A stretch of 7,211 nt of DNA, from the NCBI GenBank assembly GCA_023382535.1, contig JAHDWA010000173.1:1-7211 (forward strand), read 5' to 3'. Below the pieces are notes generated by a model. The model ran no database searches and was not told where the DNA came from. It was given only the letters and a program-made list of their open reading frames with translations. The stretch is from Anaerolineae bacterium. Its GTDB lineage: Bacteria > Chloroflexota > Anaerolineae > 4572-78 > J111. Of this stretch, positions 1-6,992 are shown in pieces; the first letter of the stretch is position 1, and each line of letters begins with the position of its first letter. The position numbers and the translations under genes were made by a program.

Positions 1-238
1 TGAAGATGCCGAGATTTGATAATCCTTTTTAAACACAAAGGGCATATAAAAACATCTCTAGAATCTGTGGTACAACTAGATAGGTCGAAAGCATATATAT
101 CAAAAAGACGTTCTAATCTCGAAATTTCTGACATTACACAGAATTCTTCAGTAGCCTAACAAGAATTAAATGAAATTGGCTGTTTTACTATTTGAACTTA
201 TACAAATGAACAATAATATTCAGACATTAAAAAGCTTT

Positions 239-252
239 TGGCGATATTGCCA
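239..252. promoter_or_regulatory. Imperfect palindrome over the -35 box, possible operator
   Basis: The 14 bases TGGCGATATTGCCA are palindromic in six of seven base pairs; only the G243/T248 pair breaks the symmetry. The right half (TTGCCA, 247-252) is also the proposed -35 hexamer of the topoisomerase gene promoter. A dimeric regulator bound here would block RNA polymerase. The symmetry is seen directly; the operator role is inference, and a single copy in AT-rich DNA can arise by chance. Confidence 0.3.
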
Positions 253-275
253 TTGACTTTAAAACTGCCTATAAT
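247..275 (+). promoter_or_regulatory. Sigma70-type promoter for the gyrA-like gene
   Basis: A -35 hexamer TTGCCA (247-252, five of six consensus bases) is separated by exactly 17 bp from a consensus -10 TATAAT (270-275). Initiation is expected near 282, giving an untranslated leader of about 117 nt before the start codon at 399. A second, poorer combination overlaps it: TTGACT at 253-258 with TATTAT at 279-284, but with a 20-bp spacer. The -10 hexamer also forms a small inverted repeat with ATTATA at 280-285. Confidence 0.6.
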
Positions 276-360
276 TCCTATTATACCATATATTGTATAG
301 AAACTATGTTCTTGTGCCAAATATGGGCAAGCAAATCTGCAAATAGCGAATCTCTATTCT

Positions 361-385
361 TCGCCATTCTATCATTCGCCATTCT
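361..385 (+). repeat. Short direct repeat TCGCCATTCT, two copies 15 bp apart
   Basis: The decamer TCGCCATTCT occurs at 361-370 and 376-385, in the untranslated leader immediately before the Shine-Dalgarno sequence of the gyrA-like gene. A related partial copy (ATTCTTCGCC) overlaps the first. It may be a small remnant of a simple intergenic repeat family. No function can be read from it. Confidence 0.6.
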
Positions 386-388
386 TTC

Positions 389-393
389 GGAGG
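389..393 (+). promoter_or_regulatory. Shine-Dalgarno that fixes the gyrA-like start at 399
   Basis: GGAGG at 389-393 lies 5 nt before ATG 399. The in-frame ATG at 306 has no such site and would add 31 residues with no counterpart in the family, so 399 is the start used here. Confidence 0.85.
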
Positions 394-398
394 CTCTT

Positions 399-2840
399 AT
401 GGAAGTCGGAATTGTACGCCGGGTAGATATTGACCAACAGATGCAGGAAGCGTACCTGGATTACGCCATGAGCGTCATCGTCTCGCGGGCGCTGCCGGAT
501 GTGCGGGACGGCTTGAAGCCGGTCCACCGGCGCATCTTGTACGCCATGCACGATATGGGGCTGCGGGCCAACCAGCCTTACAAAAAGAGCGCCCGCATCG
601 TCGGCGAGGTGCTGGGCAAGTACCACCCCCACGGCGACGCGGCGGTCTATGAGGCGATGGTCCGCATGGCCCAGGATTTCTCGATGCGCGCGCCTCTGAT
701 TGACGGCCAGGGCAACTTCGGCTCCGTTGACGGCGACCCGCCCGCGGCCATGCGCTACACCGAAGCCCGCATGGCCAGCCTGGCCAACGAGATCATGGCC
801 GATATTGACAAGGCTACGGTTGAATTTGTAGACAACTTCGACGGCAGCCTGACCGAGCCGGACGTGCTGCCGACCAAAGTGCCCAACTTCCTGGTCAACG
901 GCGCCGCCGGTATCGCCGTGGGAATGGCCACCAGCGTGCCGCCGCACAACCTGGGCGAGGTCTGCGACGCCCTGACGTTTATGCTGGAGCAGATGGCTAA
1001 AAACAAAGATGTCGGCATTGACGATTTGCTGAAATTTATCAAGGGACCAGATTTTCCGACGGGCGGCATCGTCTACCGTTACGCCGGGGAAAAGGCGTCC
1101 CCGGACGGCGAAAACGATCTGATCAAGACCGCCTACGCCGCCGGGCGCGGGCGGATTACCGTCCAGGCTAAAGCCCACATCGAAGAGATGAGCCGCAACC
1201 GCCACCGCCTGGTCATCACCGAACTGCCCTACCAGACCAATAAATCTGCCCTGGCCGAGAAAATCGCCGAACTGGCCCGCGACGGCAAAATCGAGGGGCT
1301 GGCCGACCTGCGCGACGAGTCGGACCGGCAGGGCATGCGCCTGGTCATCGAGCTGACCCGCACCGTCGAGCCGATGGAGGTGCTGAAGCAGCTCTTCAAG
1401 CTGACCCCCCTGCAGAGCACTTTCAGCATCAATATGCTGGCCCTGGTCGAAGGAGAGCCGCGCCTGCTGCCGTTAAAACGGGCCTTGCAGCTCTTTATCG
1501 AGCACCGCCAGCAGGTCATTACCCGCCGCAGCCAGTACGAGTTAAACCAGGCCCGCCAGCGCGCCCATATTTTGGAAGGGCTGCGCACGGCCCTGGCTCA
1601 CCTGGACGAGGTGATTGACACCATTCGCCGCTCCCAGTCGGCGGACACGGCCAGGGAGAACCTGCGCAAAAAATTCAAACTGAGTGAGGCCCAGGCAACG
1701 GCCATTCTGGATATGCCGCTGCGCCGCCTGGCCGCGCTGGAGCGCAAAAAGATCGAAACCGAGTACAAAGAGGTCCTTGCCCGGATCAAATACCTGGAAG
1801 ACCTGCTAAAAAATCCCAAAAAGATTCTGGGGGTCATCAAAGAGGAGCTGGCCGAGTTAAAGGCCAAGTACGATTCCCCCCGCCGGACGACCATTGTGGA
1901 CCAAACGGCCAACAACGGCCGGCCGGTCACTGCCGGGGATTTGGTGCCGGCGGAGGCGGTGGTGGTTGCCGTCAGCCAGAGTGGGCGAGTCTGCCGCTGG
2001 CCTGCCGCCGAGGGCCTGGAACCGGCCCGGGGCAAGCAGGCCGATCCGCTGGCCGTGGCGGTCCCGGCCCATACCCGCGATACCCTCTACCTGTTCACCG
2101 CGGCAGGCCGGGCCATCATCATTCCGATGCACCAGATGCCTGTCGGCAGCGGGCCGGGTGACGGCCCAAGCTTAAGTGAATTTAGTTCGGGGCGGGTGCA
2201 GCCCATTGTAGCCGGCCTGGCCTTGAGTCATGCTGAGGCACAGCCGGGCTACCTCTGCCTGGTCACGCAGCAAGGGAAGGTCAAGCGGGTTTTGTTGAGC
2301 GATTTGGAGGCGGTGCGCGGGAGCGAAGCCGTGGTCATCGGGCTGGATAAGGGGGACCGCCTGCTGACGGCCTTTGCCACGCCAGGCGAGGGCGAACTGT
2401 TTTTGGTCAGCGCCCAAGGCCAGGCGATCCGCTTCGCCGAAGAAGAGGTCCGCCCCATGGGCCTGCCGGCAGCCGGGGTGATGGGCATGAAGTTGGGCGG
2501 TAACGACACGCTGGTCGGCGCGGGCCCGGTCAAAGCCCGGGGTGATGTCGCTCTCATCACCCGGCAGGGCGTGGGCAAACGCACCGAGTTGAGCGAGTTT
2601 CCCAAGCAGGGCCGCCACGGCCAGGGAGTTATAGCCCTCAAATTGACCGCCGGGGACAGTCTTGCTGCCGCCGCCACCGTCAAAGGTGCAGATCGGGTCA
2701 TGCTGCTGTCGCAAAAGGGTAACAACAAGACCGTCTTTGCCAGATCGCTGCCCAAGCTGGGCCGGGTCCAAAAAGGGCAGGAGTTGATTGCCATCAGGGG
2801 TAAAGATCAAGTCATCCAGCTCATTACGCTGGTTGCTTAA
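399..2840 (+). CDS. gyrA: DNA gyrase subunit A-like type IIA topoisomerase subunit
   Basis: This 813-aa protein is the DNA breakage-reunion subunit of a type IIA topoisomerase, acting on chromosomal DNA with an ATPase GyrB/ParE partner not in this window. The N-terminal half is classic: [20 protein letters not shown] near the start, HPHGD at residues 76-80, [12 protein letters not shown], then catalytic Tyr120 preceded by Arg119 in [20 protein letters not shown] lies at 168-178 and the exit-gate helix motif ILDMPLRRL at 436-444. Residues from about 510 form the six-bladed C-terminal pinwheel region. Length matches the family (about 800-850). The quinolone-region residues equivalent to E. coli Ser83 and Asp87 are Ala81 and Glu85. 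The GyrA box expected in blade 1 (Q-x-R-G-G-K-G) is degraded to about EPARGKQAD (541-549), so a ParC/topoisomerase IV-like role is possible. The core motifs are gyrase-type. It is probably transcribed alone from the promoter at 247-275. Confidence 0.9.
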   Translation: MEVGIVRRVDIDQQMQEAYLDYAMSVIVSRALPDVRDGLKPVHRRILYAMHDMGLRANQPYKKSARIVGEVLGKYHPHGDAAVYEAMVRMAQDFSMRAPLIDGQGNFGSVDGDPPAAMRYTEARMASLANEIMADIDKATVEFVDNFDGSLTEPDVLPTKVPNFLVNGAAGIAVGMATSVPPHNLGEVCDALTFMLEQMAKNKDVGIDDLLKFIKGPDFPTGGIVYRYAGEKASPDGENDLIKTAYAAGRGRITVQAKAHIEEMSRNRHRLVITELPYQTNKSALAEKIAELARDGKIEGLADLRDESDRQGMRLVIELTRTVEPMEVLKQLFKLTPLQSTFSINMLALVEGEPRLLPLKRALQLFIEHRQQVITRRSQYELNQARQRAHILEGLRTALAHLDEVIDTIRRSQSADTARENLRKKFKLSEAQATAILDMPLRRLAALERKKIETEYKEVLARIKYLEDLLKNPKKILGVIKEELAELKAKYDSPRRTTIVDQTANNGRPVTAGDLVPAEAVVVAVSQSGRVCRWPAAEGLEPARGKQADPLAVAVPAHTRDTLYLFTAAGRAIIIPMHQMPVGSGPGDGPSLSEFSSGRVQPIVAGLALSHAEAQPGYLCLVTQQGKVKRVLLSDLEAVRGSEAVVIGLDKGDRLLTAFATPGEGELFLVSAQGQAIRFAEEEVRPMGLPAAGVMGMKLGGNDTLVGAGPVKARGDVALITRQGVGKRTELSEFPKQGRHGQGVIALKLTAGDSLAAAATVKGADRVMLLSQKGNNKTVFARSLPKLGRVQKGQELIAIRGKDQVIQLITLVA

Positions 2841-2853
2841 ACTTTCGATTTTC

Positions 2854-2882
2854 TTGTCCTATTCCCCGGCCCGTGATATAAT
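2854..2882 (+). promoter_or_regulatory. Extended -10 sigma70 promoter for the partner-switching operon
   Basis: TTGTCC (2854-2859) and a perfect TATAAT (2877-2882) are separated by 17 bp, and the bases before the -10 read TGA, giving an extended -10 (TGnTATAAT). Initiation is expected around 2889, leaving a leader of about 47 nt with a strong GGAGGG site (2921-2926) before ATG 2936. No hairpin terminator was seen between the gyrA-like stop at 2840 and this promoter, so read-through from upstream is possible. The promoter looks housekeeping-type rather than dependent on an alternative sigma factor. Confidence 0.75.
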
Positions 2883-2935
2883 CCTGAAACTGTATGGCCC
2901 ACAGCTTCAGGTTTGATCGAGGAGGGTAAGTACTC

Positions 2936-3271
2936 ATGGAAGTCATTACCAAAGAGCTTCGCCGCTGCGACCTGGTTGTCGTAAAAGGCAGAATTGATAC
3001 CGCTACGGTCAAAACGCTATCGGATGCGCTGGCAGAGATAAAAAACGCCGGCCGGTATAGAATTGTCTTGAACATGAAAGATGTGACCTATATTTCCAGC
3101 GCCGGCTTGAGTGAGCTGATTGACACCCAAAATAGCTGCCGTCACCTCAAGCGAGGTGAATTGATTTTGGCCGAAGTACCCCCGCGCATTCGGGAAGTCT
3201 TTAATCTGGCCGGACTTACCCCTTTGTTTACCATGTACGATACGGAGAGTGAAGCGGTTGGCAGTTTTTAA
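2936..3271 (+). CDS. STAS-domain anti-anti-sigma factor (RsbV/SpoIIAA-like)
   Basis: This 111-aa protein is a single STAS domain, the cytoplasmic switch protein of partner-switching systems. Unphosphorylated, such proteins bind and sequester an RsbW-type kinase; phosphorylation on a conserved serine releases the kinase. The fold signature is clear: beta-strand DLVVVKGRID (12-21), RIVLNMKDVTYISSAGL (42-58) and a terminal helix after EVFNLAGL. Aligning YISSAGL with YMDSTGL of B. subtilis RsbV puts the phosphoacceptor at Ser55; the usual preceding Asp is Ser54 here, a variant common in non-Firmicute STAS proteins. The start is supported by GAGGAGGG 10 nt upstream. It is the first gene after the promoter at 2854-2882 and is followed by its likely kinase and phosphatase, which makes the assignment strong. 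The cognate target is unknown. Confidence 0.9.
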   Translation: MEVITKELRRCDLVVVKGRIDTATVKTLSDALAEIKNAGRYRIVLNMKDVTYISSAGLSELIDTQNSCRHLKRGELILAEVPPRIREVFNLAGLTPLFTMYDTESEAVGSF

Positions 3272-3297
3272 CCCGGCTTAGATAATTTAATTCTGGT

Positions 3298-3346
3298 AAG
3301 AAGCCGTCATCACTGGCTTTACGGCTTGGGTGACGGTTCTTTTTTT
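3298..3346 (+). terminator. Intrinsic terminator or attenuator between STAS and kinase genes
   Basis: CCGTCA (3304-3309) pairs with TGACGG (3331-3336). AAGAA (3298-3302) pairs with TTCTT (3337-3341) across a single bulged G3303, and T3310/G3330 and C3311/G3329 can extend the stem. The hairpin runs directly into seven T residues (3340-3346), the form of a Rho-independent terminator, although the loop is long (about 17 nt). It lies inside an apparent operon, 27 nt after the STAS stop. It may therefore lower expression of the two downstream genes rather than end the transcript completely. Confidence 0.55.
3301..3327 (+). promoter_or_regulatory. Alternative hairpin that would exclude the terminator stem
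   Basis: AAGCCGT (3301-3307) is perfectly complementary to ACGGCTT (3321-3327), with a 13-nt loop. This 7-bp stem uses the same left-arm bases as the terminator hairpin at 3298-3341, so the two cannot form together. A second copy of GGCTT at 3315-3319 gives a shorter alternative partner. Such a pair is the arrangement of an antiterminator and terminator. No ligand-binding aptamer or leader peptide is recognised, and the regulatory role is inference. Confidence 0.35.
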
Positions 3347-3352
3347 GTGACT

Positions 3353-3781
3353 ATGCCCTCAAAAAATGAGTTAAGGGTAGCCGGAAATTTTGGAAATTTA
3401 GCCCGGATCAGCCACTTTATCGAGCAGGCCGCTGTCCAGGCCGGGCTGGATGATCGTGGCGTCTACGCCATGCAGATGGCTGTGGACGAAGCCTGCACCA
3501 ACATCATCGAGCATGCCTATGGCGGCGAAGATAAGGGCGATCTGCGTCTGTCCTGCACCATCAAAAAAGACGGTCTGCAAGTGGTCATCTATGACCAAGG
3601 CGAGCCATTTGATCCGGCCCAGGTGCCCGAACTGAACACGGAAGCGCCCCTGCACGAACGCCCCAGTGGCGGGATGGGGTTGTTTTTCATCCGTAACCTG
3701 GTGGACCAGGTTGAATTTAGGTTCGGCACGCCTTCAGGCAACCAGCTAATATTGTTCAAGCGTCGAGAAGAAAGCGCATGA
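3353..3781 (+). CDS. RsbW-like anti-sigma factor / serine kinase (HATPase_c)
   Basis: This is a 142-aa GHKL-fold protein of the RsbW/SpoIIAB type. Such proteins bind a target (usually a sigma factor) and phosphorylate the STAS antagonist with ATP. From the ATG at 3353, the N box is AVDEACTNIIEHAY (43-56, Glu46 and Asn50), the G1 box is YDQGEPFDP (Asp81, Gly83), and the G2 box is SGGMGLFFI (105-113). All ATP-binding elements are intact and the length is typical. The start is uncertain: TTG 3326 and GTG 3347 are in frame, none has a good Shine-Dalgarno, and a T tract ends at 3346, so ATG 3353 is preferred. The reading frame ends in a 4-nt ATGA overlap with the phosphatase gene, indicating translational coupling. 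With the STAS gene before it and the SpoIIE phosphatase after it, all three core switch components are present. Confidence 0.88.
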   Translation: MPSKNELRVAGNFGNLARISHFIEQAAVQAGLDDRGVYAMQMAVDEACTNIIEHAYGGEDKGDLRLSCTIKKDGLQVVIYDQGEPFDPAQVPELNTEAPLHERPSGGMGLFFIRNLVDQVEFRFGTPSGNQLILFKRREESA

Positions 3782-6591
3782 GTGACACCCCTGACCTTGT
3801 CGCCGCCAATCACCAGGAATTGTGGCGATTAAAGCAAATGGCACTGTTGAGCCAGGTAGCTACCCAGGTCACCAATATCGTTGATCTGGATGAGCTGCTG
3901 GTGCGCGTGGTCGGCCTCATATACCAGACGTTTCAGTTTTACAGCGTCTCCATTTTTACCCTTGAGCAAGATGTCCTCTTGCTCAAAGCGCAGGCCGGCC
4001 CCTCCGGCGGGACTTTTGCCGTGGAAGATGCTTTTGCGCCAAGCAAGCGGGTGGAAGTGCGCCTGGGTGAAGGTATCATCGGCTGGGTGGCCCAACAGCA
4101 GCAGGAACTGGTCGTCAGAGATGTCTCTCGTGAGCCGCGTTTTCGTTACAGCCTTGACATGCCCCAAACCCAGGCTGAGATCGCCCTGCCGCTCAAAGTC
4201 GAGGATACTCTGTTAGGTGTCCTGAATGTTGAACTGGATTACCCGGAGGATTTCGACGAGAGTGACCTGCTCGTTTTGCGCATCCTGGCCGCCCAGGTAG
4301 CGATGGCGATTGAAGACACGCGCCTCTATGCCCAGGCCTGCCGCCGCGGCGACTACCTGGCCACCATCGGCGCAGTCAGTTGGGCGGTCGCTTCTATTTT
4401 GGACGTGGACGAACTTTTAGAGCAAGTGACCGAGCTGATCCGCCACTATTTTGAATACCCCTTTGTGCAGGTTTTTACGGTTCAATATGGCCGGCGGCAG
4501 GTGGTTTACCGGACGGGCAGCGGCTTACGGGCCGAGGCCCTGAAAGATAAAGAGCTTTTCTACTCCCTGGACGATTCCCACGGGCTGATTCCCCTGGTGG
4601 CTCGCACCGGCGAGTCGGTGCGGGTCAACGATGTGACCAGCGAGCCGCTCTACCGGCCTTCGGAGATTTTGCCGGCCGTCACCAAATCTGAGCTAATCAT
4701 TCCCTTGATTTATAACGACGAGGTCCTCGGCGTTCTTGACGTACAGAGCGACAAGGTCGGCGCGTTCAGCGCCGACGACCAGGCGACCATGGAAACGCTG
4801 GCGGCTAATATTGCGGTTGCCCTGCGTAACGCCAATCTGTACCATTCGGAGCGGTGGCGGCGCCAGGTCGCCGACAGTTTGCGGCGCATCTCCGGCGTAC
4901 TCATCACCGACGTGGATCTGAGCACCATTTTTGAGAATATCCTGACCGAACTGAAGCTCAATCTACCGGTAGACGCCCTGGCCGTCTGGCTGCTGAGAAA
5001 CAAAACGCTGGAACTCGGCATCATAGATACCCCCCAGCCGCTGCAATTTCCGGCCGAATATGACCCGAACCAGGATCCCTGCCTGGCGCGCAGCTTAAAA
5101 GCCAACGAACCGATGATTCGGCAGGAGGGCGATCCCGCCGACCCACTGGCCTTGCATTTAGCCTACCCCACCGATCACTCTGCTATCGTCGCACCGCTGC
5201 GAGTGCAGAACCGCATCCTGGGCCTGCTGACCCTGACCCACCAGCAGCCGGGTCGTTACGGCATGGAAGCGCTGGCCATCACCACCGCCTTTGCTAACCA
5301 GGCGGCAATTGCAATTGAAAATGCCCGCCTCTTTCGCCTGGCCCAGGACGAGGCCCAGATTAACAACGCCCTCTTGAAAGTTGCCGAAGCAGACCAGAGC
5401 TTTAACGATCTAGACGAGGTTCTGGCGGCAATTGTCCAGATTCCGCTGCTCCTGGCTGAGGTGGATCGCTGCGCCATCTGGCTGGAGCAAAGCGACGATG
5501 TTTTTGAGCCGCAGGCAGTCGCCGGGTTCGATCTGGCAGCGCGAGAATTCTTCTACCGCTACCCTATCCTCAGCCAGAAAGTTAAGGCAGCCCGGCGGCT
5601 GGACCAGACCCGTGCCCCCATCGTCATTGCGGATGCCTCAAATGATCATCGCCTGCCCAAAGAAATGACAGCCGGATTGAGGCTGCAAACACTGGTACTG
5701 CTGCCTCTCATCGCCCGCGACGAGATGTTGGGGATTATGCTGGTCACTTATGCCGGCCCGGCCGCCATTCGGGAAGAACGCATCCGCCTTGTCACGGGTA
5801 TTGCCCATCAGGCTGCGGTGGCCATTGAAAGCCGTTACCTGTACGACCAGCAAGCCCAGCAAGAGCACCTGGCCCACGAGTTAGCCCTGGCCCACGACAT
5901 CCAGGCCAAGCTCATCCCCTCGCACCTGCCGGCCCCGCCGGGCTGGGAAGTGGCCGCTTTTTGGTGCTCGGCCCTGGAGGTCGGCGGCGACTTTTATGAC
6001 TTTATCGAAGTTACCCCTCAGCAACTCGGCATCGTCATCGCCGACGTAGCCGGCAAAGGCATGCCCGCGGCCCTGTACATGGCCCTGACCCGCTCGCTTT
6101 TGCGGGCGACGGCGCCCGGTCAAACTGACCCCACTGCGGTGTTGACTCGTGTCAACGAACTGCTGGTGCCGGATACCCAGCGCGGCATGTTTGTGTCCCT
6201 CTTTTATGCCGTGTTAAATACCCAAACCGGCCTACTGACCTACACCAACGCCGGGCACAACCCGCCCCTTCTGCTCCGGGCTGACGGCCAACTGGAAGCT
6301 CTGCGGTCGCCTGGCCTGGTTCTGGGAGTACAACTGGGTATTAAGCCAGAGATGGACCAGCGCCAGATAGCCTCGGGTGATGGCGTTGTTTTTTACACCG
6401 ACGGCGTCACCGAAGTTTTCGACGCCTCGGCTGCCGCCTTTGGCGAAGAACGGCTCAAAGCCATTTTGCAGGAATATTGGAACGAGGGGCCGCAGACGAT
6501 TGTGGAGAAAATCCGCGAAGCGGTTAATGCCTTCAGCGCCACAGCCCAACCAACCGATGATTTTACACTGCTAGTAATCCGTAAACAGTAG
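3778..6591 (+). CDS. Four-GAF sensor PP2C/SpoIIE-type serine phosphatase (RsbU-like)
   Basis: This 937-aa cytoplasmic protein should dephosphorylate the STAS protein when its sensor domains are triggered. It has no signal peptide or membrane segment. GAF-type domains lie at about 37-183, 210-354, 380-520 and 545-686. The first two and the fourth show the typical late strand pattern (for example LPLKVEDTLLGVLNVE, IPLIYNDEVLGVLDVQ, LPLIARDEMLGIMLV); the third is more diverged. A helical linker (about 689-714, ending AHDIQAKLIP) leads to the SpoIIE domain. There, metal-binding and catalytic motifs are intact: GGDFYD at 736-741 (Asp738), ADVAGKG with Asp756, NAGHNPP at 824-830, YTDGVTE with Asp875 and DDFT with Asp928. 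The start overlaps the kinase stop by 4 nt; only a weak purine-rich stretch (3765-3774) precedes it. Ligands of the GAF domains cannot be read from sequence. Its TAG stop lies within the first heptad repeat array. Confidence 0.92.
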   Translation: MSDTPDLVAANHQELWRLKQMALLSQVATQVTNIVDLDELLVRVVGLIYQTFQFYSVSIFTLEQDVLLLKAQAGPSGGTFAVEDAFAPSKRVEVRLGEGIIGWVAQQQQELVVRDVSREPRFRYSLDMPQTQAEIALPLKVEDTLLGVLNVELDYPEDFDESDLLVLRILAAQVAMAIEDTRLYAQACRRGDYLATIGAVSWAVASILDVDELLEQVTELIRHYFEYPFVQVFTVQYGRRQVVYRTGSGLRAEALKDKELFYSLDDSHGLIPLVARTGESVRVNDVTSEPLYRPSEILPAVTKSELIIPLIYNDEVLGVLDVQSDKVGAFSADDQATMETLAANIAVALRNANLYHSERWRRQVADSLRRISGVLITDVDLSTIFENILTELKLNLPVDALAVWLLRNKTLELGIIDTPQPLQFPAEYDPNQDPCLARSLKANEPMIRQEGDPADPLALHLAYPTDHSAIVAPLRVQNRILGLLTLTHQQPGRYGMEALAITTAFANQAAIAIENARLFRLAQDEAQINNALLKVAEADQSFNDLDEVLAAIVQIPLLLAEVDRCAIWLEQSDDVFEPQAVAGFDLAAREFFYRYPILSQKVKAARRLDQTRAPIVIADASNDHRLPKEMTAGLRLQTLVLLPLIARDEMLGIMLVTYAGPAAIREERIRLVTGIAHQAAVAIESRYLYDQQAQQEHLAHELALAHDIQAKLIPSHLPAPPGWEVAAFWCSALEVGGDFYDFIEVTPQQLGIVIADVAGKGMPAALYMALTRSLLRATAPGQTDPTAVLTRVNELLVPDTQRGMFVSLFYAVLNTQTGLLTYTNAGHNPPLLLRADGQLEALRSPGLVLGVQLGIKPEMDQRQIASGDGVVFYTDGVTEVFDASAAAFGEERLKAILQEYWNEGPQTIVEKIREAVNAFSATAQPTDDFTLLVIRKQ

Positions 6592-6621
6592 ACGGTAGAC
6601 AGTAGACGGGGGAAGTAGAAA
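6581..6621 (+). repeat. Heptanucleotide repeat array, forward orientation (GTAGACR)
   Basis: Four contiguous 7-bp units read GTAAACA (6581), GTAGACG (6588), GTAGACA (6595) and GTAGACG (6602). After six bases a fifth, diverged unit GTAGAAA follows at 6615. The array overlaps the 3' end of the phosphatase gene, and the stop TAG (6589-6591) is part of the second unit. Heptamer arrays of this kind resemble the short tandemly repeated repetitive sequences known from cyanobacterial genomes; whether this genome has a family of them cannot be seen here. Confidence 0.85.
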
Positions 6622-6629
6622 GGGTACAA

Positions 6630-6992
6630 GTGGGGCAAATTGAAAATTTCCAAGGATTAGATGTGTGGCAGAAGGCACATCAATTGGTGTTGGCTGTCTA
6701 CAGGGTGACAAAAACCTTTCCGGCAGATGAGAAGTATGGTCTTGTCTCGCAAATGCGGCGAGCGGCCATATCAATTCCGGCAAATATTGCCGAAGGTTTC
6801 AAACGTCGAGGACAACCCGACAAGATTCGCTTTTACAATACCAGCGAAACTTCATTAGAGGAACTTAAATATTATTTCATCCTTTCCAGGGATTTAGAGT
6901 ATATCATCGATATCGAACAACTAATGGCCGATGCTGAAACGGTAAGTCGCCTACTCTACCGTCTCATCGAAAGCATCAACAGCAGACGGTAG
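6630..6992 (+). CDS. Four-helix-bundle protein, S23/IVP (23S rRNA intervening sequence) family
   Basis: This 120-aa all-helical protein belongs to the four-helix-bundle family first known from open reading frames in 23S rRNA intervening sequences and related in fold to Avd of diversity-generating retroelements. Hallmarks are GLDVWQKAHQL near residue 9, FPADEKYGLVSQMRRAAISI, PANIAEG at about 50-56, and SLEELKYYF in the third helix. The length matches the family. The start is GTG 6630, with GAAAGGG at 6618-6624 and a 5-nt spacing. The biochemical function of stand-alone members is not established; oligomerisation and nucleic acid binding are proposed for relatives. GC content is visibly lower than in the genes upstream. 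The stop TAG (6990-6992) is inside a heptad unit, and the gene lies between inverted heptad arrays, which suggests it arrived or travels as a unit. Confidence 0.88.
   Translation: MGQIENFQGLDVWQKAHQLVLAVYRVTKTFPADEKYGLVSQMRRAAISIPANIAEGFKRRGQPDKIRFYNTSETSLEELKYYFILSRDLEYIIDIEQLMADAETVSRLLYRLIESINSRR

Larger units (their letters stand above)
1..305. other. AT-rich spacer with no convincing gene
   Basis: This stretch is conspicuously AT-rich compared with the GC-rich coding DNA that follows, and all six frames are broken by stops. The longest open stretch noticed on the + strand runs from codon 2 (base 4) to a TAA at 157-159. It has no good start or ribosome binding site and its length is not surprising in AT-rich DNA, so it is not called a gene. 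The 3' part carries the promoter elements listed separately. The preceding gene must end before the window or at its very first bases. Confidence 0.7.

Noticed and set aside
4..159. 51-codon open stretch in frame 1, possible tail of a gene or pseudogene
   Set aside because: A TGA closes the frame at the first codon of the window, there is no ATG or ribosome binding site to start it, no family is recognised, and such a length is expected by chance among several AT-rich frames.
306..398. In-frame upstream ATG that would extend the gyrA-like protein by 31 residues
   Set aside because: No ribosome binding site precedes 306, the extra residues match nothing at GyrA N-termini, part is encoded by the direct repeat, and a strong GGAGG precedes ATG 399.
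372..1205. Long open frame of 277 codons on the - strand opposite the gyrA-like gene
   Set aside because: It lies wholly opposite a clearly recognisable topoisomerase, its translation resembles no known family, and long antisense frames are common in GC-rich genes.
3326..3352. TTG 3326 or GTG 3347 as the kinase start
   Set aside because: TTG 3326 lies within the hairpin and the frame then runs through the terminator T tract. GTG 3347 directly abuts it. Neither has a Shine-Dalgarno at normal spacing. ATG 3353 gives the family-typical N-terminus, but GTG 3347 cannot be excluded.
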